Source of the DNA: Onchocerca lupi
Lineage: Eukaryota; Nematoda; Chromadorea; Rhabditida; Onchocercidae
Direction: 5' to 3'
Length of the DNA stretch: 64,000 nucleotides
Assembly: GCA_028564675.1 (NCBI GenBank)
Contig: JAOVVO010000055.1
Location: 124,001 to 188,000, forward strand
How positions within the stretch are numbered: position 1 is the stretch's first letter; each line of letters starts with the position of its first letter. Shown piece by piece: positions 26,201-39,000 of the stretch. The position numbers were made by a program, and so were the translations under genes. The notes below the pieces were generated by a model. The model was not told the origin of the DNA. It did not search any database and saw only the letters and a list, made by a program, of their open reading frames with translations.

Positions 26201-29200
26201 ATGATTGGAATTACAAGTTTTTTGCCAGACTCTTAATCTTAAAAGACGCTTTTTCTGAGCCTATTTAGCTTAATAATAACATCAGTAGATTGAGCTTCAT
26301 TTAAATCACTTATTAATATGGTACTTAGAATTATTGCTAACTCAGATAAGTATAATTATCTGAGGCCTCACAAATGTTTTAAAAATGATCTTTTTTCCAT
26401 ATTTGATACATATATTCGAAATATTCACTTGATTTCACTGCAGTCATTATGCCAGATGATTGAAACCACTGGGATGGAGTATTCTGAAGCATGGCACTGG
26501 CTATTGCTATTGTTGTGGAGTCTAAAAATACTGGTTCAATGTGAAAGACATCTTTCCTAGTTATGAGAGTCAACAGAACCAAATGTATCTAATATAACTA
26601 CATTTAGACGGCAGGAAACTTGTTGTTAAATGTCTTTTAATGTTCTCAAGCCACATCAGCGCTTTTACATAACTTCCTGCCACCAGTGATAAATCATCTT
26701 GATTACTGATAAATTACCTTGGTCTTCCATAACATTAGCTCCAGAATTTTTCAAATTTTGCGATTGCGGTATAATTGTAAGCAATCGCGTACACACTGAC
26801 GACTTTTCGGACAAATATTTTGATTTCAATATATTTTCCGGGATAGTTTTGCTTGTCAAATCACAATTAGCATTGTTAGTAGCTACGTCGAAATTATATC
26901 CTTCCAAATGCTTATCAAAATTCTGACCGACAGCAGTCTTATCAATATTTCGAATATATTTCATCTGAAAAAAAGCTAAACATAACGTATGAAAAAAAAA
27001 AGTATGCATGAGGAAATCGCTGTTTTCAAGCAGTAAAATGAAAGAACAAGAAAGAGTACGTTTATCACATTATCTATTGTCTAAGAAATCTATACAAATG
27101 ATCGAAAATGGGTAGGTTTGTAGCATAAAGCAAACGACCAAACACGTAATACTTTCTATCCATTAAACATTTGAAGAATTGCCATCCATCGCAGAAAAAG
27201 ATTAAGGTGCTAAAAAAGTGTGGTGGTATAAAGCTGGAATAGCAACACAACTTCAAACTTCCCATCAATTAGCTTTCTTTCAACTTCTTCATCATAAAAC
27301 TTCATCGCAATATGAAGAGCTAATATAGAAAAATGGCAAAAGCAATTTTCCCGAAAACTTCAAAAAAATTAAAGTAGTCGTAGATTGCAATAAGCGGAAT
27401 TGTAATTCTATTTTTGGCATTTAATTAAATCATTTCTGAAAATTGTTGTAATGACGAATAATATAATCTAAAGGTCCAAAAAAGAAATAAATTTAACAAA
27501 AGCTATTCTTTGTTTCTAGATCGATAAAGTGATAAACTGTATGTTTTCTATTAATAATTCCTAAAATATTTTCAACATCAAAATTGAAAATTAAGACACA
27601 ACCTTCTGCGGAATAGCTATCTTGGATGACCGCTTTTCAGCATCATCAATCGGAATCATCACAATACCTTTATTTTTATTCCGTTTAAACAAATCCAAGA
27701 ACTGCGGCACAGACATATTTACTCCATCTGATGCATTTTGTTCCTGTAATATATTTATCTCTTCAATCTGTCCATCAAGTGATATTCCAGTTCCAAATCT
27801 GATATCGTACACGAATATTCTTCATATCCCTAGTCTCTTGCCTATAGTTCGTTTTTCAAAATGGAAGATTTTTTTTAAAGACTATGGAGAAGGCGGTCAT
27901 TGTATTCAAAAACAATAGAGAGAATTAAAAGTAATCAAACAATAAGCAAATAAATTAAGAGTATTACTGATATTTATCCAACAGCTGGCGACTTTAAATT
28001 AATTTATTGAAATGAATGCCACTGACATCCTTTGCTTTCAAAATAAGCAATAGCAGTCATTTTCTCGGGATATAAATAACTGTAATTAAAAAGTGTATAA
28101 GATAATGCAGAAATCTGGTTACTAACTTTCAGTACAGTCGATGACGGCGAAGCTGAAAATGTTACAGCTTTTTCTGCGACCCTTTCCTGACCTGTAATCC
28201 TATATATGGGTGAAAATTCTTGAAGTTGTACTGCAAATTAACATAAAGAGGTTTAAAAAGAATAGAGATTTAAAACAAGTTCAAAATTTTTAGCATAATG
28301 TCAGTACCTAGCTTTAACAGCTATGAGAGAAATTGGAACGATTATTATCAAAATTATACACTGACAACAGTGTTTTATAGGAATTTTTATGATTGCTACT
28401 TTTAATTATGCGGTATATGTTTTAATTATCTCTAATAATAATATCCAAAAATAAGGCATGTAAAAATTCTAATCTCAAAGTAATTTCAGAGCGCGTCAAT
28501 TTAAAAACAAATATCGTATCAAAACTACATGCATAAATGTGAACAAAGATCATAATATCATTTATCTTATGATTAAACTTGCCAGAACATAAATAGCAAT
28601 TTTTTAAAAATTTATAGAACTGGAAATTATCTCTGAAGTAGTTTTCCAGCAAATCTCCAATCACAATATCCGAAAATTCGTACGAATAACAAGAACAGAC
28701 CAATAATATGGAATGAATTTTTTAGAAATATGAACAATCAAGTTTTACAAAATTTTTGCAGAATAAATGATGCATCACTAAGACAAACTATAAAGATCTG
28801 CAAAGTACATTTACTTGCTGAACTGCCATCAACTGCTACTGCAAGTGGTACATTTTCATTTTCGTATGAATGTAATACTTCTTGAGGAACATGTATTTGT
28901 GGTAACAACTCAGCAATACCATTTATTACAGGTGATGAAATAACGGGTGCTGGTGGCAATGCTGAAAGAAATATGAAAATTACTATTGTAAATTATCGCA
29001 AAAACTTACGAGGATCTAATAACGGCAATGAAGACTGTTTCTCCAAACAATTCAACTAAGTTTTCGAAATCAAATTAGATTTAATTGAGAAAAAAATGAG
29101 AGCTAATTATGTTTAAGAAATTTATCAATGAAAATATTTTCAGCTACATGTTGTAATTAAAAAAGCTTAATGATTCCTGAGGCTTAAATTATAAAATTTT

Positions 29201-32200
29201 TGAGGGAATTTAAAAGTGAGAAGATTTAGAAATTCATCAACAATTTAGCATACAGCTTGGTTGTCTATTTTGATTCAATTGTGAATAAAGTAACGATGGA
29301 GTCTTTGCTTGGGAGTTATTTGAACACACATTCTGAAAAAATAAATTTCCTGGTGTTATAAATAATTCAACGAGAATCTACGAAAATTCACAATGAAAAT
29401 CCTCTACATTCCCTCAACTGAATGCATTTATATAGAAGCAAAAATAATCTCATATTTTACAGAAGATGGACAACTCAAACATGCAATCTTCATTCTTTAT
29501 CATTTAATCACTACCCTAGATCCTGCTTGGCCACTGGACTCGCTTTTTTTTCTATAATTTTAAAACTTACTTCAACGATAACCTGATTATTTCTAGCAAT
29601 TAGTGCTTTGAAATCTCTTTCAAAGAAATCGAAGTCTTTTGTTACGATCAATGGCTCATCCTTCAAAACATGATTCCGAAGAAGTTGATGTCGCATTGCA
29701 TAAACATTAGTTAGATTATATTCTCCCGACTCAATTATCACCATATTCTACAAATGCAAAAAGATCTGAATCAATTCAAGAAGAATCAAAATGAATGTTC
29801 CCCAACAGTCAGTGATAATCAAAAACGGAATTCCCAATCATCTGTTTTCATCCTCGTTTATTTCCACTCTGAATAATTTTTTTCAAATTTAATTCATTTC
29901 TTCAATTTAGCGGTTATCTTCAGATCTTTAAATAAAACCCAAATTTTTTGTCTTTTGATATCGCATTGTAGGATATAAATATTGAGAAATAAATAATAGG
30001 GTGACAAATATATATCGAAATTTGAAACTTTCTGATCAAACATACTCGTAAAGTATCGTTTGCAGTTATTTTTTCTCCTTCTAGACGACTTTTTTTCATC
30101 GTAATTGTTAAATCATGTTCTGTATCACGCAAAAAGAACTCTCTATTTGATGCATCAACTGGACAAAGTAAATCATTATTTTCCACGTCGAAAATTAAAC
30201 GTACTGGTAAAAGACCCTGAAATAATATTTTATTTTTAGCTTTGCTTATGAACAGTTTTTTAGAATTAACAATCTCAATCTGTACTAATTCTAATTCTTA
30301 TCTCTTCAGTTGATATTTTCCGCGCATCAGCTGAAGAGAAAACAATTCATGTGCAATTAACAATAAAAAATATTTTGCATTGCTAGATTTGCTATTGATA
30401 TGTAAAAAAAGTGTGGATTTGGGAAATAATAAACAAATAGAAAGTAAAGAAGAGGAAATAATAAGTGAATAAGAATAGAGCAAACTTGAATATATTTTCT
30501 CGCTCTCATGATGGCATGCACAGAACCATACAAATAAAATACGGTTGCCCCAAAACGATGATCTGATATCGTTGGAAAATAAATGATTGCATCCGTTTCC
30601 AAACTTATCATTCGTATCAAACATCCGTCTGGTACTCCCGTAACAGCTAGTTGTTGTACAACTGGTATATCCATTACCGTTGAGTATATCATTGCTGAAC
30701 TCTAAAAAAGTATGTTTTAATCTACTTACTGTATCTCACGGATTTTTGAATCTACCATCATGCTTTCATAATTCAAGTTATATTAGATCTAAAGTTTTAA
30801 TCCGCTTGTGGAGTTCCGGAAGCGGGAAAATTTACATGTTCATTGTCGTTTCCAGCATCAAACAGCAATCGATGAAGACCTGCACAGGCATCACATATAT
30901 CTCGTTCATGGGATGGTGTACCACGCACAACACATGATGGAATTGAATCCTTCGGCTAAAAATATATAACACTAGGTGTGTTATCTATTTTTCTCAATTA
31001 CTAAATCAATAGATGAGAAAGGATCTATTATTTTCGAAATTTAGCTGAGATAATTAAAATCTGGAATTCAGATAAAACTGACTGAATGTACTAATGCCTC
31101 AATCTTTTTATTTTTTTCAGCTTCCACTTTTCGATGACTAATGCCTTCACTTCTCATATTCGAACAACAACAATTTTGCTATGTCGAAAACATCAAACCA
31201 TACCGTTCTCATCACATGATAACCGATAAAGTAGTGGAAAATCTAAAGTTTGGAAAATTATGGAAGAACTCACCAACTGTGATGACTGCACCATTATTTC
31301 GAGATTAGGAAAATCAATTATTTTTTCGGCAATCGCTTTATCGATGATATTTTTCACATCCTTTATTAATATATTAGGTTTCAATGTCCTTAGAGGAAAA
31401 CTGATCGCTATAGGCGTAAAATTCTGTAAGATATTATAATATCTTGATAAAAAATTTTGTACATCATCAAATGATATAACTACTGTACTCAAAAAAGTGA
31501 ATTTTTCTAATCACTTGAGAATTTGGAACTTGAAAAGAAAAGTACGGGAGAAAATCAGAAAGTTATCATACTCTAATTCGAATCCTGGCTTGTTCAACAT
31601 TCGCCAGCGGTCCTGTTAATGTCACCTGCAGCAAGCTACATAAACTTCTACATCTCAAAAATTTAAGCAAGAATCTAGCTTTCTTTTCCGAGAATTTTTC
31701 TGTGAAAAATTAGAGTAACAAAATATTCCCAAGTTCCTCAATTATAAAAATTTCCAAAACATATCTTATAGACTGTAAAAGATTTTGAAATTTAGACTAG
31801 AACAGAAACAATTTAAATGAAAATTGAAAGTTTTGAAACTATTATAGTTTCCAGTGAAGTAGTCCACAATGAAACCTACTCTATTTACATAATCCCCTGC
31901 ATTGTTAACTTCAGGCATCAAATCAGGGAATTGAATGAGTACGCCAGTATCCTGCATAATTTGCGGTATTGAATCTTCGTTACACCAAGCTTCCATTCGC
32001 TCCATCATGCTAGCATGTTCGGCATTTGGTATTTCAACTGTTAACGTGACATTTTTTGATAACGGAATCTTTAAAAATGAATTTAAGAATTGGAAATATT
32101 CTTCTTGATGAGAAATTTAAGAATCTGGAAACATTTCTTGATCTCCATTGCTGCTCAGTATCTGTATATATTTGATATACGGCTGTTGTAGACATTCAGC

Positions 32201-33566
32201 ATCAAAGAAGTTATAGCATTAAATCGACACTGTTGACAGAATCTCTTTTAAAATTTCAACGTACTGATTCCTAAAGACTGGTCAACTGTTGTAAATTTTG
32301 AATTTGAAATAAAGTTGTAGAATCTATGCAAGTTTCAATGCAAATTGTACCAAAAATATCTCGTATTGGGGTTAAATAGCATCTCATCATTTTCATTTCT
32401 GCTCTTTCAGGAGAATGTAACATTTGAGTAATTAAGCGAATTTACTGGACCGAAATTTTATGATATTGTTTTTATCTCATAAATTACTTCTGAAATTTAT
32501 TTGGGAAGTTTAGAGAAGTATATAATTCCCGACAATTAACTTGATATGAGAAGTTTTGGTACAATTTACGTGGAAATCGAAAACTTGCATTACATTCTAT
32601 GGTTTTACTAATATCAGTTAATATAACTCAGGTTTCGTAAAAGATAAATTTGAATATTGCATTTTGCACATTGAGAAGTCGCTAAATGTTAGTTCCTTCC
32701 CTTATTTTAGTTTTTTTATTACTTTAATTAGTTAATTCACAGCTTCAAAGTAAGAAATCTCGAAACCCGTTCCAAGTGTCGTATCACATTTATATTAGTG
32801 GTTTTCTGCAATCGACTAGCTTCCGACTTACGACGCTGTTCATAAGCAAGTTCCACTCGTCGTTTCATCGCATCAAATATCTAAAATTGTCATTTGGGAG
32901 CTAATATAATGCAAAAATAAGCTATAATTTGCAATTTTAAGATGCCTAATTCATCCATCCAAATCTGACTTTTTTTTTTGACTTTTGGAAATCCGATCGT
33001 TTATTTTTAGCCAAATCAATATATTCCATAAGTTGTCAATGTCCTTCAAAATGTAGCATAATGGTTATTACGATGAGAGTTATAAAGATCCAATAGAATA
33101 TAATGGTATGACCGAAGGATGACTGAATTAGCAATGGTACTGGATAAAATTTCAAACTTTAAATTCTTGACAAAATGGAATTTTATAATCCATAGCATTT
33201 ATAAAATTCAAACGAAATTTCGATCTTTTTTTCTATGAAAATTTTATTTTAAATTCTTTCTTCCTTGATCTAGATTTAAATAAAATCTTTTCGTTGTTTT
33301 TTCGAAATTTCATTAAATTTGGAAATTCCTTACCTTAGCACTTTCTTGTGAACGATGATAAAAACTGACGAAAAATTTGTCACGCGACTGTTGAAATATA
33401 TCCTGGTATGCGAAATAAACATTAGGACGTCTAGGATTTACTCGTGGCGCAAAGCCATCACGAAGAACCCACTGGCCCGCGACTGGCATACTACCCGATG
33501 GTGCACAATCACACATCCAATTTAAATTATCCGCTTGATGCGTGCGTCCCCTCAGAATTAAAACTG
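23257..33566 (-). CDS. Bicaudal-C / GLD-3 family KH- and SAM-domain RNA regulator
   Basis: BicC-family proteins act in cytoplasmic RNP granules and control poly(A) tail length and translation of maternal mRNAs. The 5'-most clear exon (33.3-33.57 kb, first ATG 33516) reads SMPVAGQWVLRDGFAPRVNP. KH-like units follow: VTLTVEIPNAEHASMMERME with IMQDTGVLIQFPD (31.9-32.07 kb), then VTLTGPLANVEQARIRIR (31.6 kb), and LAVTGVPDGCLIRMIS with YFPTISDHRFGATVFYLYGS (30.5-30.69 kb). Their spacing and 'Q/HFPD...V.L.G...V..AR' pattern match BicC, but the GXXG loops are lost. A long Ser/Asn-rich linker spans 24.3-29.0 kb. The C-terminus is a SAM domain over three exons: 24.29 kb (HINDHFRK), 23.74-23.81 kb (KIYADITKGVDVMVLIDE) and 23.4-23.52 kb (YLSIMDLSLGPALMMKELEK); splice phases agree. 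SAM presence favours a bcc-1 orthologue; degenerate KH loops recall GLD-3. Both ends are approximate. Confidence 0.75.
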
Positions 33567-34723
33567 AAATTTAGGAAAAGAAGTAATAATCAAAATAATC
33601 GATTGTCTAAAACGATCCTAACGAACTGCTCAATTATTTTTATGGCAAAAAATCTCCAAAATGTCCCCAAAACCTCCAAATCCCCAATTATTTCCAAAAT
33701 CTGAATCATTTTTCTTTATGATATGCAGTTTTAAAAACAACTGAAAAGAATTTGCTTAACAATGAAGACTTGAAAAAAATGTCTCTAAAATAAAAATAGG
33801 TAAGAATGTCTGGAATAATAAAGAGTGGAGGTTTTTTTAAGAACTCCTGAAATTGAATTTCAAATTTTGAAGTCAAAAAAAAGGTCTAAAATTTCGAATG
33901 TCATCGAACAAGTTGTGCCCATTGAGTGCCCAATCAAGTGGATGGAATAAGTGACAATTTATGACAATGACAGTTTATGCTGCTGGCTCTTTATTTAATG
34001 TCTAGATGAAGCTTGTTTGATGTCCGCATCTACTCTAAGATAAACTACACTAAATCTTCGGTAAAAGAGCAGAAAAAGTTCATCATTTTTTCAAGGAACT
34101 TATGCAAAAATTCGAGAATTTTCACATTCAGTTTTCATTTCAACTATTTTCAAATAGATACGCTCAAAAAAAAAAGAAATATTTTGTTCCTAATGTTTAA
34201 ATAATTGAAGCACCCCATATTCGCAAGCGCAAGATGTAAACAAATAAAATATACATATTTGATGACAGTTTTAAGAAAACAATTTTATTTAGATGTAGAT
34301 TTTGACACTGCAGCAACACGAACATCACGCTTTAATCCTTACAACTAATGATGAACGCTATGCTAACCAATTCCATTCTTTCACAGTAATTGTTGTAACT
34401 ATAATAATTTATTTCGACATTTGTAAAAATATCGAAATATCTGAAATTTTGTTAAACATTCAATTTGAAAGATAGTTTTCGCAGTCTCTTGCTTGAGTTC
34501 AATTTCAATTTTGTTCAGTGCAACTCAGTTTAGATCGATTTATCGCTCCTTTTATCATTCTTCGTTTTAATTTAATTCCCATTATTTCGCTCTGTTCATA
34601 GAATCAATTCATAAACTATCACATCCCGAAAGTATTTTTGAAAGCGCTTAATTCCCATCATCATTTCCTATTTCTGGATCTATCCTCTCTTCGTTTTTAT
34701 TTTTCAAATCTAATCACCTATTC

Positions 34724-34999
34724 ATGATTTCACTTTATTTCAAAATAGAGGAGGACAGAACCCGCTCTCTAGCAACTTCAGAATCCTTGCTTCGCTCTCT
34801 AACAGTTCACAGGCTCAAGTCATTTCCACACATCCGCATCCCTATTTCACGAAGAATATGTGCAAATTATGGAGACCAATTATGTGTTTTGCCAGACTTT
34901 CGGATGACGAATTGTTTAAGAGCGATTTTTCGAGTGATTTTTCGGCTTCTTCCGATCATTCTGTCTAGCCCACATTTTGATTTCTCCAATTTGCTTTAA
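34724..34999 (+). CDS. Unidentified ORF in a locally GC-richer segment
   Basis: An ATG-initiated 91-codon ORF (MISLYFKIEEDRTRSLATSE..., ending FDFSNLL). A second + frame over the same bases is also open to a TAG at 34968 and looks at least as coding-like (NRGGQNPLSSNFRILASLSN, later ARLSDDELFKSDFSSDFSAS), but it lacks an upstream ATG. Two overlapping open frames suggest either a real exon whose frame I cannot decide or simply lower AT content. No family is recognised. It lies between the 5' end of the KH/SAM gene and the CNG channel 3' end. Confidence 0.2.
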   Translation: MISLYFKIEEDRTRSLATSESLLRSLTVHRLKSFPHIRIPISRRICANYGDQLCVLPDFRMTNCLRAIFRVIFRLLPIILSSPHFDFSNLL

Positions 35000-35039
35000 A
35001 TTTCACATTATATTTAAGATGGTATATAATAATGAATAC

Positions 35040-35152
35040 ACATAGATGATTAGTTTGAATTTTCTTTCGTCGAACCCTTGGAGTGATTCTCCTTTCGTCA
35101 CTTGGAATCAATTGAAACTCTCGAAACTTTCTAACTTTCGGCTTAAGATGCA
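35040..35152 (-). other. Possible upstream exon of the KH/SAM gene
   Basis: A minus-strand open stretch reads KPKVRKFREFQLIPSDERRI and then TPRVRRKKIQTNHL before a GTGTATTC donor. Its phase (1) would join correctly to the TTTCAG acceptor at about 33567, where the downstream reading frame is open upstream of ATG 33516. Its own start or acceptor is not clear. Alternatively the KH/SAM gene begins at 33516 and this is chance. Confidence 0.25.
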
Positions 35153-35282
35153 AACTTCATAAACTTCACATTTTACTGTGTCAAAAATGAAAATATAAAG
35201 TCATTATACGATATAATTTAAAATATTTGAATTTAAATTATCTTACTATTACGCCTCATTTCACAAAGAATATAAAGTGTCA

Positions 35283-35504
35283 ATGGTTAATAGAAAGATT
35301 GTCCTGATAAATCGCAGATATCCTATCATCCTTTCCTTCTCACCTTTTCTTTCCCAATCACCAAAACTCGATCTACCTGTGAAAAATCAAAAGAAAGAAG
35401 AAATAATCGACCAACCCATAAATACTCAAATGAAAATGCTCTGGAGTAGCATCCCGAAGAGACCGCTCACGATTGCTGATAAACAGTACTATGATCGACT
35501 ATGA
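35283..35504 (+). CDS. Hypothetical short ORF, basic, unknown
   Basis: An ATG-initiated 73-codon ORF beginning MVNRKIVLINRRYPIILSFS and ending KRPLTIADKQYYDRL followed by TGA. The frame stays open for about 25 codons upstream of the ATG. Its composition (charged, Pro-containing, few homopolymers) is more coding-like than the surrounding DNA. There is no recognisable domain, and no partner exons were identified. It may be a terminal exon. Confidence 0.25.
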   Translation: MVNRKIVLINRRYPIILSFSPFLSQSPKLDLPVKNQKKEEIIDQPINTQMKMLWSSIPKRPLTIADKQYYDRL

Positions 35505-36074
35505 ATACTTCCGCCATATATTTTTTTCCATAATTTACATATCGATTTAATAAGTTTATGACGTGATCTGCTCTCGTATGTCTGCAAATCTGACTGAAGC
35601 AGAGCGTAATTTAAACTTTTTGCTAAAAGTGTGCCGAACGAATTTTATTCTAATGCATAAAACTTAACAAACTTGATTTTCGACTAGTCGATCTTTCATG
35701 CATTTTGTTTGATCACATCAGAAAGAACGATTTGTTTCTCTTTTAAAATGTCTAAAAAAATATTTTGCGAAACTTATTTTTACAGTAATTCGTAAAGTAA
35801 TAATATTCAGTTTACTCCTACACAAGACCAATTTAGCTTCCTTTATTCAGCATGCCTTAAAGTTTTACTGAACTTTAAAATTACTTCTCTGGCCAGTCTT
35901 TTATTCTTCCTTCATTTTTTCAAAAAAAGAATACAAACTTTTAGAATTACAAATTCATATGCATAATAAATATCACAAGAAAAATTTTTTCAGCAAGATA
36001 CAATTTGAAACTTATGTGCAATAATTATCACAAACATAATTGGTACTACTTATATTAATATCAGTAAACTTCGC
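35505..36074. other. 3' flank of CNG channel gene
   Basis: AT-rich spacer containing AATAAA-like signals on the minus strand expected for the channel transcript. No ORF of note. Confidence 0.4.
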
Positions 36075-39000
36075 TTATTCCATCTGATAACTTTCACTGG
36101 AACTGATTGTTGAATTGTCATTGGTTTGATATTTTGCTAATTGTGTTTCCAAATATTCAATTCTTGCCAGCAATTTCGACTTCACACTGTTGAATTCTGT
36201 CGCAAATCGAGCCATTCTACAAGAAATTCTCGTCCGATTTTTTTGATTCACACGAATCATACGAAAGTAAACGTAAATAAAATTAATTTTTTATCCAGCT
36301 TATTATCATTCCTTTCCATTTTCCATTTCTTATCTTTATTTTATCATTTTTATATTTGCTACTTTTATCCTTTGCTTAACTTTTTTTCATTCTCTCAGTT
36401 TTTCATTTTCATAATTATTACATCCTATCTTGATCCTTCTTCAATAACTACTGTTAAAAAAATTATTCCACAAATTTGAAATTTGTGAAAAAAAATGTTA
36501 ATTGTTTCAATTATTCTTTTTTTATTTATAACTCAATTTAAATCGTAAATTTTTTAGAATTTTTTTCAGAATATCATCTATCAATACTTGGTTTGCATAA
36601 TTTCCAGCGTATTTTGCAAACTTTTGGCCATCTCTTCGGCTGTCATCTGTTCTTCTGGTGCATCTTCATCCAGTAAGCCATCTTTTCGAAGAATTTCACG
36701 ACCCTAAATTGTTTCTGATCACTTGCAGTTTGTTTTAGATAATTCATCTAAATTTTTCAACCGTCCTTAATAACGGATGACCCTTAGTAACGACAACGCA
36801 CTTACAGCTAGATGTGGCAGTCACAACGAATATCTCTAAATACTCATCAAATCCATCAAAAATTAAATCAATAGAATTTTAGATCAAGTTGCTGATCAAA
36901 ATGAAAACTTCTCGAAAACCATCACCAATCTAGAAAGCCATTCTCAAGAATGATTCTCTTCAAAAAAAAAAAAAAAAAAACCAAAGAATCACCAACAGCC
37001 AAAGTAAAAGTACGAACACCTAATTAAGAAAAAAGGAAAAACCTACGCAAGCCCAAGGACTAAACAAAGGAAATAACAACCCACTTATCCAAAAAAGCAG
37101 AAGAAAAAAAACCTTTGCAATGAGTAACTTTCTTGCATCCGGATACTCTTTTAATGCGGTCCAAAGATCGCATTTGTTCAAAGCAAACAAATCTGTGTAA
37201 CCAACTGATCGAACATTTGCTGTTCTCCGATTACCATTTTTACTTCCTAAATGAAATTTCAATTTAAATTCTCTCTTTTATTCATTCTTTCAACATTATA
37301 TATCACTTCATCATTCCCACTGGATGAACAACTAGACGTGCATTTCGTATTTTAAGGACAGAATTTATTTCGTAATAAATCTTACCTAAATTGCTAATTA
37401 TGAAGATAATCTTATCTAAATTGTTAATTATCAAGTAATATAATAAGTTTTGAAAAATGCGACATTATTGAATGATAATAATTTCTATATATCTAACCAG
37501 CGATATTAAGTATGCTAAGTTCGCCAAAAACAGCGCCCTCCTGCAGTGTCGCAAAGATTTTAATTCCATCATCGGCTACAACTTGTAATTTACCACGCTT
37601 AACAATGTACATTTCACGTCCGATATCACCTTTCTTGCATATGTAATCACCGGGAGAAAATATCTAGAACTATCGATCGTTTATCACTTAAATAACATTA
37701 AATAATTATATTTCTTTCTACATAAAAATGGACAAATACAATTTTTTCTTTAGTCCATTTTACCGCATTTTTCTTTTACTTTTGAAAATTTTCAAGCATT
37801 TCAAAAGTTTTAGGATTAAGAAATTGGGTAGAATTATAAGGATACCTGCTGCTGAAGTTTCAATACTAATTCAGCTAAAAGACCGGCTTCACAATCCTGA
37901 AATTCAGTAGTTTCATTTTCATCAGTTATGATTATTCAAAAACTATTTTTTCCTCATTTGAAAATTATTTGCTAGATTGAATTTCTATACCATTATATGC
38001 TTTTTTGAATGCCGAAGATATCTGACACTTATAAAAATTTCCTGAGATGAAATTTCAAAAACAAAAAAAAAAAAAGAAAAAGAAAAATCATTTACCTGAA
38101 AAATGCGCACTTTTCTCAGAGTCTCAAAATGCACTTGCATGGCAATTTCTGTTTGCAACTTATCCGGAAGCACTTTCAATACACGCTGATCACTTAGAGA
38201 ATGTTTATGTTCCCATAAATAATCGAACCATTTCATAACTCGCGTTTCAAGCTGAAAATCTTATTTTTCATTTTCTCCAGTTTCTCCGATGTTTCATTTA
38301 CTTATCATCAATGTCCATTTATCGATATTATTCATTATTAAATTTTAAATATTTCAGAAAATCCTGCACTCATTAATTCGTAGGCTAAAACAATCTAACT
38401 TGTTTGAAGATTAGACGAAATAATCATGCAGCTAATATCATTTGTGCTTTTTCCAAGAAACCCGTCGAAGGATAATACCTATGTATTCATTCATAACCGT
38501 TCACATCAAAGAATTTTAGATGAGATTCAGAAAGAATTTCTCTAATTAATTACTTCTTTGTTAACTTTTCTTAATTTCATGTATTGTTTGATTCCATCCG
38601 TTCTATTTTGAAATTTCGTCCGCGCTGCACTCATATTTGATATTGCACTGGAAAAAAAAAAAGAAAGTGAAATCTATATCGTTGTACTTTATCTTTAATT
38701 ATTATAATTAGTTCTTTGAATAATTCACTTCCCATTGTATTTTTCAATGTGATCGGAATAGATGTGTATTAAATTTGAAAAAATCACGAAAATTCTGGAT
38801 TTATGTCAAATATTGAGATTCTGATTCTAGTCAAAAACTAAAATGTCTAGATCGTTTCAGCTATTTATTCTTATAATCATTACTATTAAATTTCGCAATC
38901 GTCATTGATTGTGAATGAAGCAAGAGAAAAATGAATCAGAAAATCGTCTTTGGAAATTTTCAAAATCCAAAATTTCGATTTTTTGACATTTCATTTAATT

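Noticed and set aside
27074..27268. Minus-strand ORF with aromatic-rich sequence inside the KH/SAM gene
   Set aside because: The flanking exons (ending about 27600 and beginning about 26963) join in phase without it (IPQK to MKYIRNIDK), so it is intronic.
30680..30937. + strand ORFs overlapping the KH exons
   Set aside because: Antisense shadows of real minus-strand exons of the KH/SAM gene.
31570..31600. TTCGAATCC block resembling a tRNA T-arm
   Set aside because: No matching acceptor or anticodon stems. The bases encode the QARIRIR segment of the KH gene on the minus strand.
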